From positions 1 to 64,000 of the forward strand of contig NZ_BMQC01000017.1 in assembly GCF_014647915.1 (NCBI RefSeq): a stretch of DNA of 64,000 bases, written 5' to 3'. The notes beneath the pieces are model-generated. The model worked only from the letters and a program-made list of their open reading frames with translations. It was not told where the DNA came from and ran no database searches. Shown here in pieces: positions 1 through 10,012 of this stretch (position 1 is its first letter; every line of letters begins with the position of its first letter). This DNA comes from Pilimelia terevasa. GTDB taxonomy: Bacteria > Actinomycetota > Actinomycetes > Mycobacteriales > Micromonosporaceae. A program made the translations under genes and the position numbers.

Positions 1-61
1 TACCACCGGCGCCGACGACAACGGTCGCTGGCCCGGTTGACCCCTATCGAGTACGAGACCA

Positions 62-1702
62 TCATGACTCCACCGGCCAGTCAGGCCGCCTGACTAGAAC
101 TGTCACCAGTTGGTGCAGCAGACCCGTGCCTCCGGAGACCGGTGTCCACTCGAACTGGCCGACGATCTGGCCGCCTTCAGGGTCGGTGACCTTCGCCTGC
201 AGTGTTGGGGAAGGTCCCACGTAGCCGCGGATGGTGCCGGTGGGGCAGGCGGTCAGCGGCGAGGTGGCCAAGAGGCTGGCGGTCGAGTAGGCAGTGTAGA
301 CCACGGTCAGCGTAGGGTTGTTGCTGAACCGCTTGTAGCCACGCGTTTCGGTTTCACTCAGCGCACGCACGCCAAAGGCGATGCTGGCGGCGCTTGAGGT
401 CTGGTAGGCCCGGGTCAGGTCGGTGAGCGGAACCTTAACAACGGTGGGATCCCCGCAGCCCGTGCGGCCGTATCCCTCGCTGGTCTGGTGCTGCAACACC
501 TTCCACGACATCGGGTTGTTCCAGGTGGTGGAAGCATTCAGTGAACCACCCACCGAGTAGGCGCCCCAGGCCGTAGGTGTGCAGGACGCACTGTAGGTGT
601 TCTGGATGTTCAGGGTCGAGGAGACAACGTAGTTGGTGTCCCACGGGATCGAGTCGGCGTTGATGGCGAAGTAGGACCGGTAGATCGTCGCGCCAGCGTT
701 CGGCGTACCGATCATCGCTTCGCTGGTCGAGTTGTAGTACGAGGTGTTCGGGGCGGCCGAGTTCACCATCCCCCAAGTGCGGCGGGGCGCGGTCATACTC
801 GGATCGATGAAGATCGGGTACACGGCTTCGTCGGTCAGCAGAGCCACATCTGGTGTGATCGATAGCGCCCCGTCAGCCACAGAAACCGGCATCGTGACAG
901 TGCTGACCGGCCCGGTGTCTGCCACCAACCGGTCGTCGCCCTCGATGGCATGCTCGCTGGACGCATCCCACATCAACGGCGTACCACCGACGAAAGCAGT
1001 TTCTCCGGAGTCGTCAACGACCGACAGGTTGCCGCCGGCCACCTTACGGACGGCCAAACCCTCGCCTCGCAACCCGAAGCGCAGCTTCCGCAACGCCGAC
1101 TGCTTAGCCGCCTGCGGCGTCTTGACCACGAACACCTGCGCGAAGCCATCCACATCAGCACGCAGCTGAAGATCCACCCCCGGCAGCACATCACGGTAGA
1201 CCGCCGTGTCGCCGCTGAGCTGCGGCTCCGGGAGGGCACCTGTGGGCGAGTCCAAACCGACCCGGTCGCCCTCGTGCCCCATCGTCACCATGGCGTGCGA
1301 TCCGCCACCGGCGAACGCAACATCGGCGGCTGCGACACGCGGCCCAACACTCCCGTCAGACCGCTTCTCCAAAGTCAGATCGACCGGCCGCCAACCACCG
1401 TCCCGCTTCACACGTACCGGTCGGAACCGATGCTCCCACTCGATCGTGCCGTCCGGACGCGCCCACGCCCGATCCGTCTCCGTCGTCAAGTCACCGATGT
1501 CCACCCGAGTTCCGTGACGCTTCGCCGCATCCAACGCCCCTACCTGAGAAGGCACACTCTCCGGCGCCACCGGCGCCGCAACAGCAGGCGCGGCCGGCCC
1601 CACACCGCTAACCAGACCGGCTCCAACAGCAACCGTCGCCAAACCGACCACAGCCCGACGAAATCCATAAGCTGTTCTGGCCTGACGCACGGACCCAGAC
1701 AT
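62..1702 (-). CDS. Secreted DNRLRE-domain protein, C-terminally truncated
   Basis: This 546-residue exported protein resembles the N-terminal part of large actinobacterial DNRLRE/LamG/RHS surface proteins. The ATG at 1702 is followed by a basic N-region and a long Ala/Val/Gly hydrophobic stretch ending near AAPAVAAPV, which reads as a signal peptide. A beta-rich segment with PVRVKRDGGWRPVD and DVLPGVDLQL follows. A DNRLRE/CBM96-like domain then runs over about residues 310-465 (IYRSYFAI, STLNIQ, TTWNNP, TRGYKRF). Family members usually continue for many hundreds of residues after the segment around TDPEGG. Here the frame runs into an unrelated-looking tail (LVTVLVRRPDW) and stops. I read this as truncation by rearrangement or frameshift near 62-130. 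A start 25 codons further upstream is open but lacks a signal-like N terminus. Confidence 0.7.
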   Translation of the reverse strand: MSGSVRQARTAYGFRRAVVGLATVAVGAGLVSGVGPAAPAVAAPVAPESVPSQVGALDAAKRHGTRVDIGDLTTETDRAWARPDGTIEWEHRFRPVRVKRDGGWRPVDLTLEKRSDGSVGPRVAAADVAFAGGGSHAMVTMGHEGDRVGLDSPTGALPEPQLSGDTAVYRDVLPGVDLQLRADVDGFAQVFVVKTPQAAKQSALRKLRFGLRGEGLAVRKVAGGNLSVVDDSGETAFVGGTPLMWDASSEHAIEGDDRLVADTGPVSTVTMPVSVADGALSITPDVALLTDEAVYPIFIDPSMTAPRRTWGMVNSAAPNTSYYNSTSEAMIGTPNAGATIYRSYFAINADSIPWDTNYVVSSTLNIQNTYSASCTPTAWGAYSVGGSLNASTTWNNPMSWKVLQHQTSEGYGRTGCGDPTVVKVPLTDLTRAYQTSSAASIAFGVRALSETETRGYKRFSNNPTLTVVYTAYSTASLLATSPLTACPTGTIRGYVGPSPTLQAKVTDPEGGQIVGQFEWTPVSGGTGLLHQLVTVLVRRPDWPVES

Positions 1703-2136
1703 GTGACTGTAGCGGCGCAAGACGATTGATCCCCACATGAGCGGCCAACAGAACGAAGGGAAACCGTACCGAACCAACGCTCAAACAGGCATATCAAAAA
1801 TTTCGCCTGTAAAGTTCCTAATATCGGTACTCATGCCGAAGGACAGGTGTCTGGACACACCGTGATTCTGCTACGGCAAGCAGCCGAACCAGCGAATATA
1901 GCCTCGTGTCACTTGCGAGTCTGAGCACACGTCGGCAGCCTTCGAAGGCAACACCGTCAGTAAGAACTGGCACGTTCGTCCAGGGCTCGTGCGCCCACCG
2001 GCCGACAGTCAACCTTCGGTTGACGGGCCAGATGTTCGGACGTTCGGCAGAAACGTGCGATGACCGAACGATGCTGAACCGACCGGGTCTGTAGAACAAC
2101 GGCTCTGGCGCAGAAACGGTGGTCGCTGCTGTCGGC
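1703..2136. other. Non-coding interval between truncated exported gene and IS remnant
   Basis: No convincing gene lies in these 434 bases, which are visibly richer in A/T than the rest of the window. They hold the upstream region of the minus-strand gene starting at 1702. A small hairpin has 7-bp arms GTCAACC (2008-2014) and GGTTGAC (2018-2024). The sequence GGCTCTGGCGCAGAAACGGT starts at 2101. By position and its GGCTCT beginning it may be the terminal inverted repeat of the adjacent ISL3 remnant, which I infer without a matching right end. Confidence 0.4.
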
Positions 2137-2432
2137 CTACGCGAGCAGGATTCGTTGGCGTAGGAGGGCGAAGCCGGCACGGCCGTACATCTGCCGCTTC
2201 AGAAATTTGACCTTGGTGTTGGTGCCTTCGATCGTTCCGTTGCTGTAGGCAGGGTCAGGCCGGCCACGACGGCGGGTAGGTCCTTTCGCAGGCCGTAGAC
2301 GAAGCTGTGCAGGGCTGGTAGGTCGTCGGCGTCGACGAGGCTCATCCAAGTGTCGAGGTCTTCGCCGCGTGGGCCGGTGAGTAGGTCGGCGAACTGCTTG
2401 ACGCGCTCGGCGAGGACGGTCGGGCACGACAA
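2137..2432 (-). pseudogene. ISL3-family transposase C-terminal remnant, frameshifted
   Basis: Two minus-strand frames together give the conserved C-terminal end of an ISL3 transposase. One frame reads ERVKQFADLLTG, DADDLPALHSFVYGLRKDL and AVVAGLTLP; the other continues YSNGTIEGTNTKVKFLKRQMYGRAGF and ends RQRILLA at a TAG (2139-2137). The join is at about 2250, where CTGCCTACAGC would need one extra base to read LPYSNG, so a single-base deletion explains the break. Only about 90 residues of a roughly 400-residue enzyme remain, and the DDE catalytic core is missing. The remnant cannot be active. It marks past IS activity at the edge of the degraded 1-3.8 kb segment. Confidence 0.8.
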
Positions 2433-2615
2433 GCCGCAGCGCCCCAGGTCAACGAGCCTCGTCCCCGCACACGCGGAGGTCGTCCCGTGGCCTCGCCAGA
2501 GGTGAGACCACGGGGATCAGGGCTCTGGACAAGCGATTCGTCAGCTTCGCCTGCGGCCTCATCTGCTGACGCCGACTGACCAACTGGATCGACCCAGAAA
2601 TCATTTTAGTGGCTT

Positions 2616-3293
2616 TTAGGGCTGGCGGTCGATGATCCCGCCGGGCTGGTGGGGGAGCCGGTAGGTGCGCCCATCGGACCGGGTCACCGTTACTGTCGCC
2701 TGCCACGGCTGTCTGGTTCGAGCCCACATCACCCAGCCGCGCACACCGGGCGAGCGTTCCATCGTCGCCCCCTCGGCTGTCTTCGCCGAGACCGGCCGGC
2801 CGGCCGGGGTCCACACCAGCATAAGCAGGTGGCCGTCCGAGAGCCGGTGGCCGGCCATGTAGCCGAGATCAGGTCGGCTCTCCCTGCAGATCTCATCGTC
2901 GCCGAAGCATCCCCAGTCGTATACCAGGTAGTCGCTAATCATGCGGAAGGGCCCGTCGCCGCGCGCCGCCCACACGCTGGATGCCTTGAAGCCGGCGGAG
3001 CTGTCGCCGGCGTTCGGCGCGCGGCGCAGCGCTACAAGCGTCTCGCCGAGCTGGGTGGCCGCAGCAATGATCTCGTCGCTGGCGACCGTGCGCTTGAGAT
3101 CGGCGCTCAGGCGCACGAGAAGCGCGGGTGTCGGATCGTCCCGCCCCTCCTGGGCCGCCGTAGGTGGAGCAGGGGAGGCTGCGGTGGGGGTGGCGATCGT
3201 CGCGGCGACGGCGGCGGCGAGGCCGACGGTCGCAGCGACGGACCTGCAGAGCGCGCGGCCCGACTGATGGATCACGCTCGGCTGGATCTGCAT
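2616..3293 (-). CDS. Secreted protein of unknown function
   Basis: I do not recognise the family. The ATG at 3293 has an AGGAGG ribosome binding site five bases upstream, which favours it over an ATG 17 codons earlier. The 225-residue product has a signal-peptide-like N terminus (basic start, then VGLAAAVAATIATPTAASP). The mature part has SADLKRTVASDEIIAAATQ, a region with two cysteines in DWGCFGDDEIC that may form a disulfide, and a C-terminal beta-rich part (HLLMLVWTPAG, VMWARTR, TVTVTRSDGRTY). It lies alone between an IS remnant and a broken CYTH gene, so the context gives no function. Confidence 0.65.
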   Translation of the reverse strand: MQIQPSVIHQSGRALCRSVAATVGLAAAVAATIATPTAASPAPPTAAQEGRDDPTPALLVRLSADLKRTVASDEIIAAATQLGETLVALRRAPNAGDSSAGFKASSVWAARGDGPFRMISDYLVYDWGCFGDDEICRESRPDLGYMAGHRLSDGHLLMLVWTPAGRPVSAKTAEGATMERSPGVRGWVMWARTRQPWQATVTVTRSDGRTYRLPHQPGGIIDRQP

Positions 3294-3506
3294 CTCACCC
3301 TCCTCATCAAGACTGGCAACGGCTCGGTGGCTACAGCCATCCATGTACGTCGGTCGATGTCATGGTAGCGAGCGGACTACATGGTCACTATGCCTTACCC
3401 GATGTGCGGCAAGGTTCGGAAGCGTTGATGACAGAAATCACACCATTATGGACTGTCGGCTTTCCGATAGTACAGGAATTGCTACTTGTCGTAACCTCAC
3501 TACATT

Positions 3507-3803
3507 GTGCGGGTGGCACAAGGCTCTCTGCAGGCGATGGGCTTCACCGCCAAGCGGTACCAGGAGAACTACCGCGAGGAGTGGCAGCTCGGCGGCGTCA
3601 CCTTCGACATCGACACCTGGCCCGGCCTGCCCACCTACCTCGAAGTCGAAGGTCCCGACGAGGCAGCCGTCCGCGACGCCGCCGAAGCTCTCGGCCTGGA
3701 CCTCGCTGACGCCTCGTACGGCAGCGTCGACGAGGTGTACCGCACAGTCCTGGGCCGCGACATCCTCGCCGAGTCGTCCCTGACGTTCGACACCCGCGCC
3801 TGA
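3507..3803 (+). pseudogene. CYTH-domain protein, C-terminal fragment
   Basis: The 98 codons match the C-terminal half of CYTH proteins (adenylate cyclase class IV/thiamine triphosphatase-like, normally about 170-180 residues). Seen here are AKRYQENYREEW, the VTFDIDTWPGLPTYLEVEGP strand pair, a DAAEALGLD helix and the GSVDEVYRTVLGRDILAE ending. The N-terminal half, with the ExExK motif that binds the triphosphate, is absent. An in-frame TAA at 3492-3494 stops the frame just upstream. The only start is a GTG inside the fold with no ribosome binding site. The gene is a 5'-deleted relic, probably lost in the same rearrangements that left the IS remnant upstream. Confidence 0.75.
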
Positions 3804-4023
3804 CCGATCAGCCACCGGCCCCCGACCGCGGCGACGCTGCCAAGCACGGGTGCAAGATCGCGCCCGCGCGATCTTCGAGGCCGCCCACGCCGCGTGCGGG
3901 CCGCCCGCCGCGGCCTGAGCAGCCCACCGGGTCCGGCGCCGCGCCGACCGGGCGGTGTTTGGTCGGCGCCGGTCCGGGGGACAAGTTCGCCGCAACCGTT
4001 TCCCCGGCCCCCCGGAGGCAATC

Positions 4024-4194
4024 ATGTTCGCCGTCATCGCCGCGGTCCTGTTCGGCCTGGCCCTGCTGCTGGACCTGACCGACAACGCGCTCGGACCCAT
4101 GACGGCGACCAGCCTCATGCTGGCCGGCCTCCTGTGCCTGGCGCTCCAGATGGCCGGCGTCGGCGCGGGCCTGCGCGGCCGCCGCTGGCGCTGA
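4024..4194 (+). CDS. Small two-helix membrane protein
   Basis: This is a 56-residue hydrophobic peptide with no recognised family. The ATG at 4024 sits six bases after CGGAGG, a strong ribosome binding site that argues for a real gene. The first helix is FAVIAAVLFGLALLLD and the second is SLMLAGLLCLALQMAGVG, joined by a short loop with charged residues (DNALGP). The end is basic (RGRRWR), predicting a cytoplasmic C terminus. It stands upstream of the SCP2-like gene, separated by 134 bases. Such two-helix peptides are common in actinomycetes and mostly uncharacterised. Confidence 0.6.
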   Translation: MFAVIAAVLFGLALLLDLTDNALGPMTATSLMLAGLLCLALQMAGVGAGLRGRRWR

Positions 4195-4328
4195 CCGGAC
4201 CGCCCCACCACTTGACGGTTCACGTACCTCGGCCTGGCCCCCCGCAAGGCGGAACCTGCGGAATCGGCACCGCCGCAACAGTTGCGCCATAGGCTCCCGG
4301 TGACGACGACCGGACGAGGGCGGGGCAT

Positions 4329-4721
4329 ATGGAAGACACAGCCGAGCGGTACTTCCGGGAGCTCAGCGAGGGCGGGGCGCACCCCCTCCTGGCGCGGGCG
4401 GCGGGCACGATCCGGTTCGACCTGGAGTCGGGCAAACGAAGTCGGAGCTGGCTGGTCACGGTGGAGCACAGCGCCGTCTCGGTGTCCAAGCGGCGCGGGC
4501 CGGCAGACTGCGTGGTGCGCACCGACGACGCGCTGTTCGAGGCCATCGCCCGCGGCGAGGCCAACACCTACGCCATGATGCTCCGCGGCCGGGTCGCGGC
4601 GGTCCAGGACAAGCCCGAGCTCCTCGTCCTGTTCCACCGGTACATGCGGGCCCGCCAGCACCTCGCGCGCCAAAAGGCGCCGGGCGCCCGCGCCGGCGCG
4701 GGGCGGGGGCGGGTCCGGTGA
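4329..4721 (+). CDS. SCP2 sterol-binding-domain-like protein
   Basis: This 130-residue cytosolic protein has a single SCP2-like lipid-binding fold. It shows the strand-rich first half (GTIRFDL, SWLVTVEHSAVSVSK), the CVVRTDDALFEAIARGE helix typical of actinobacterial members, and the AMMLRGRVAAVQDKPELLVLF segment that forms the base of the pocket. The last 20 residues are Arg/Ala/Gly-rich and probably disordered. Its stop overlaps the GTG start of the following debranching enzyme (GTGA, 4 bp), so the two are almost certainly translated together. The ligand is unknown. SCP2-like domains next to glycan enzymes are common in actinobacteria, without an agreed role. Confidence 0.8.
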   Translation: MEDTAERYFRELSEGGAHPLLARAAGTIRFDLESGKRSRSWLVTVEHSAVSVSKRRGPADCVVRTDDALFEAIARGEANTYAMMLRGRVAAVQDKPELLVLFHRYMRARQHLARQKAPGARAGAGRGRVR

Positions 4722-6793
4722 GCGGGGCACCGATCTCGATCCTGGACGGCAACACGTTCGTCGTCAGCGACGACCGGGGCGACATCCAGGCCACGCCGAC
4801 GGACCCCTCGGGCCTGTTCGCCGCCGACACCCGGTTCCTGTCCACCTGGGCGCTGACCGTGGACGGCCAGAGCCTCAACCCGCTGTCCGTGGACCACCTG
4901 GAGTACTACGCCGCCAAGTTCTTCCTCGTCCCCGGCACCGGCACGGTCTACGTGGACGCCAACCTCTCGGTGATCCGGCGGCGGGCGGTCGGCAACGGGT
5001 TCCGCGAGGAGATCACGATCCTCAACCACGCCAACGAGAAGGTCGAGCTGACCGTGCGGATGGACGCGCGGGCCGACTTCGCCGACCTGTTCGAGGTCAA
5101 GAACGCCACGGCCAAGAAGGGCAAGAACTACACCCGCGTCGACCGCCGGCAGCTCCTGCTCGGGTACGCCCGGGAGTCCTTCGTCCGCGAGACCGTCATC
5201 ACCAGCGACCGCGACGTGCGGGTCGACGAGGGCGGGCTGACGTTCGCCGTCCGGCTGGCCCCGCACGGCGAGTGGTGCGCCGAACTCCAGGTCGCCGCGG
5301 TCGGGGCGGTGGACGTCGCGCCGCCGCCCAAGGCCGGGAGCGGGGCCCGCCGCGGCGGGCGGGCGTTCGCCGACGCCGAGGACCGGATGACCCACAACCT
5401 GGAGCACTGGCTGGCCCAGGCGCCCAAGCTGGAGTGCGAGGACGACGACTGGCGGGTGACGTACCGGCGCAGCCTCGTGGACCTCGCCGCCCTGCGGTTC
5501 TCGCCGCCGATCGCCGGCAGGTACAGCCTGCCGGCGGCCGGGCTGCCGTGGTTCATGACGATGTTCGGCCGGGACAGCATCTTCACCAGCCTCCAGGCGC
5601 TCCCGTTCGCCCCGGACCTGGCCCGGACCACGCTGCGCGCGCTCGGCGACTGGCAGGGCGCCACCGTCGACGACTTCCGCGACGAGGACCCGGGCCGGAT
5701 CCTGCACGAGATGCGCTACGGCGAGAGCGCCGCCTTCGAGGAGCAGCCGCACTCGCCCTACTACGGCAACGCCGACGCCACGGCGCTGTACGTGGTGCTG
5801 CTGGACGAGTACGAGCGGTGGACCGGGGACGTGGCGCTCGCCCGTCAGTTGGAGCCCGAGGCCCGGGCGGCCCTGAACTGGATCGACGAGTACGCCGACC
5901 TGTGCGGTACCGGCTACATCTACTACCGGCGGCGCAACGAGGAGACCGGCCTGGAGAACCAGTGCTGGAAGGACTCCTGGGACTCGATCTCCTTCAGCGA
6001 CGGCCGGCTGCCGGGCTTCCCGCGGGCGACCTGCGAGCTGCAGGGGTACGCCTACGACGCCAAGATCCGCGGGGCCCGGCTGGCCCGGCTGGCCTGGAAG
6101 GACCCCGCCTTCGCCGACCGGCTGGAGGCCGAGGCGGCGGCGCTGAAGCGGCGGTTCAACCGCGACTTCTGGGTGGCCGACGGCCAGTACTACGCGCTGG
6201 CGCTGGACGCCGACGGCAACCAGGTGGACGCGCTCAGCTCCAACATCGGGCACCTGCTGTGGAGCGGGATCGTCGACAAGAGCAAGGCCAAGGCGGTGGC
6301 CCGGCACCTGATGGGCGACCGGCTGTTCTCCGGCTGGGGCGTGCGCACGCTGGCCAAGGGCGAGCGGCGGTACAACCCGGTGGGGTACCACGTGGGGACG
6401 GTGTGGCCGTTCGACAACTCGTTCATCGCGTGGGGGCTGCGGCGGTACGGGTTCCGCGCCGAGGCCGCCCGGATCGCCCGGGGGATCCTGGACGCGGCCA
6501 CCTACTTCGACGGGCGGCTGCCGGAGGCGTTCGGCGGGTACGAGCGCGAGCTGACCCGGTACCCGGTCCAGTACCCGACGGCGTGCAGCCCGCAGGCCTG
6601 GTCGACGGGCGCGCCGCTGCTGTTCCTGCGCACGATGCTGGGCCTGGACCCGACCGGCGACCAGCTCGTCGTCGACCCGGAGCTGCCCGAGGGCGCCGGC
6701 CACGTCGCGCTGTACGACATCCCGGGGCGCTGGGGCCGCCGCGACGCGTTCGCCCGCGCCCGCGACACCCGGCCGCCCGGCCGCGTTCGCTGA
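4718..6793 (+). CDS. Amylo-alpha-1,6-glucosidase / glycogen debranching-type enzyme
   Basis: The 691-residue protein has the two-domain layout of actinobacterial amylo-alpha-1,6-glucosidases. An N-terminal glycogen-debranching domain spans roughly residues 15-205 (GLFAADTRFLSTW, SVIRRRAVGNGFREEI). A C-terminal (alpha/alpha)6 glucosidase domain spans about 240-660 (LPWFMTMFGRDSIFTSLQ, ENQCWKDSWDSI, GYHVGTVWPFDNSFIAWG, YPTACSPQAWS). Length is normal for the family. By family it should hydrolyse alpha-1,6 branch stubs of glycogen or related glucans in the cytoplasm, as no signal peptide is visible. It starts at a GTG inside the stop of the SCP2-like gene and ends just before a strong hairpin terminator. 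A GH15 enzyme is encoded about 1.4 kb away, so this neighbourhood is rich in alpha-glucan enzymes. Confidence 0.88.
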   Translation: MSGAPISILDGNTFVVSDDRGDIQATPTDPSGLFAADTRFLSTWALTVDGQSLNPLSVDHLEYYAAKFFLVPGTGTVYVDANLSVIRRRAVGNGFREEITILNHANEKVELTVRMDARADFADLFEVKNATAKKGKNYTRVDRRQLLLGYARESFVRETVITSDRDVRVDEGGLTFAVRLAPHGEWCAELQVAAVGAVDVAPPPKAGSGARRGGRAFADAEDRMTHNLEHWLAQAPKLECEDDDWRVTYRRSLVDLAALRFSPPIAGRYSLPAAGLPWFMTMFGRDSIFTSLQALPFAPDLARTTLRALGDWQGATVDDFRDEDPGRILHEMRYGESAAFEEQPHSPYYGNADATALYVVLLDEYERWTGDVALARQLEPEARAALNWIDEYADLCGTGYIYYRRRNEETGLENQCWKDSWDSISFSDGRLPGFPRATCELQGYAYDAKIRGARLARLAWKDPAFADRLEAEAAALKRRFNRDFWVADGQYYALALDADGNQVDALSSNIGHLLWSGIVDKSKAKAVARHLMGDRLFSGWGVRTLAKGERRYNPVGYHVGTVWPFDNSFIAWGLRRYGFRAEAARIARGILDAATYFDGRLPEAFGGYERELTRYPVQYPTACSPQAWSTGAPLLFLRTMLGLDPTGDQLVVDPELPEGAGHVALYDIPGRWGRRDAFARARDTRPPGRVR

Positions 6794-6805
6794 ACCACCG
6801 GACCA

Positions 6806-6845
6806 CGCAGTGGGGACCTGGCCGAGCGGCCAGGTCCCCACTGCG
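6806..6845. terminator. Bidirectional hairpin terminator
   Basis: An 18-bp perfect stem (CGCAGTGGGGACCTGGCC and its complement) encloses a GAGC loop. It lies in the short gap between the convergent debranching-enzyme gene and the SnoaL-like gene. There is no T tract, as usual for GC-rich actinomycetes, but its position and symmetry support termination from both sides. Confidence 0.8.
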
Positions 6846-6854
6846 CGGGACGCC

Positions 6855-7310
6855 TCAGGCGGTGGCGGGCACGGCCTTCTTGACCGCGCCCATCTGGTGC
6901 ATGATGTCCCAGCCGTCGAGGGTGTTCCACTCCTCCACGACCCGCCCGCCGACGACGCGGTAGATGTCGGTGGCGCTGAAGCTCACCGTCCGGCCCGTCG
7001 GGGGGATGACCGTCGTCGGCGGGATGCCCCGGTACTCGCCGGTGTGCACGCCGACGGCCGACCAGCGCAGGGTCACCTTCTCCCCCTCGCCGAGGATGTC
7101 GTCGACGGTGAACACCAGGTCGTCGAACGCGTCCAGGAACTCGCCGAGCGTCCTGGTGAAGTCCTCGATGCCGCGCACCTCGCCCTGCCCGGCCGGGAAG
7201 TGGTTCACGTAGTCCGGGGCGAAGCACTCGCGGATGACGCCCATGTCCCGGCGGTTCATCCCGTCGAGGTACGCCCGCATCACGACTGCCTTGTTCTCCT
7301 CGATACCCAC
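6855..7310 (-). CDS. SnoaL-like polyketide-cyclase-fold protein
   Basis: The 151-residue product belongs to the NTF2-like SnoaL/ester-cyclase group. It shows the first helix (AVVMRAYLDGMNRRD), the FAPDYVNHFP segment, GVHTGEYRGIPPT and the closing EEWNTLDGWDIMHQMG. The GTG at 7310 is chosen because GGGGGAA precedes it at normal spacing. Starts further upstream add residues that do not fit the fold. Family members include true polyketide cyclases, but most stand-alone copies like this one act on unknown small molecules. No polyketide genes are nearby, so the substrate is open. It is convergent with the debranching enzyme across a strong terminator. Confidence 0.8.
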   Translation of the reverse strand: MGIEENKAVVMRAYLDGMNRRDMGVIRECFAPDYVNHFPAGQGEVRGIEDFTRTLGEFLDAFDDLVFTVDDILGEGEKVTLRWSAVGVHTGEYRGIPPTTVIPPTGRTVSFSATDIYRVVGGRVVEEWNTLDGWDIMHQMGAVKKAVPATA

Positions 7311-8145
7311 CTGTTCCCCCGTTTTCCATCGTGTGCATTCACGCCGCGGAACAATAGTTGCGCGGCACTGTCCAGCAGCAGTCAATCAGCCGCGCGGGGG
7401 CGACAGAGGGGTTGTGGACAATTTGCTCGCGGACCTTCCGCTGTGGGCGGTCATGGCGGTCATCATCGTGGGGCTCACCGCATTCGCGGTCGGTCTCCAG
7501 GCCGTCATCCGGCGCTGGATACCCGAGATCCAGACCCGCCGGCACAACGACGTCGCCGGCTTCCTCGCCGCGGTCATCGGGGTCATCTACGCGGTCACCG
7601 TCGGCTTTATCATCGCCGAGCAGTGGGACAACTTCACCGACGCCAAGGAGCGCACGTACCGCGAGGCGTTCAGCCTCGGCGCGATCGCCGAGGGCTCCAG
7701 CGTGCTCGGCCCGGCGCAGCAGGCGAAGTACACCGAGGCGGTCCTGACGTACAACCGGGCGGTGCTGCACTGGTGGCCCAAGCAGGGCCACAGCGAGACC
7801 GAGGCGCAGACCCGCGACGCGCAGACCCTGGAGCCGCTGTACACCCTCGTCGGCCAGGCCCAGCCGGCCAGCGAGGCGCAGCGGGCGTTCGTCCAGGAGA
7901 CCACCGCCGAGCTGGGGCAGGTGGCCCGGGACCGGGAGGACCGGCTGCACCGCGCGGGCCAGGCCCACCTGGAGTGGCCGCTGTGGGTGCTGATCGCCTT
8001 CGCCAGCGCGGTGGTGCTCGTGTTCTGCGCGCTGTTCGGCCTGGAGACCCGGTGGCTGCACTACACGATGATCACCGGAGTCGCCTTCGCGGTCGCCAGC
8101 AACCTCATGCTCGTGGTGCTGCTCAACCACCCGCTGTCGGGCGCG

Positions 8146-10005
<1,860 letters not shown>

Positions 10006-10012
10006 CGCCGCC

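Noticed and set aside
2101-2530. Complete ISL3 element with two terminal repeats
   Set aside because: GGCTCT occurs near 2101 and again near 2519, but both in the same orientation, so no inverted pair could be established.
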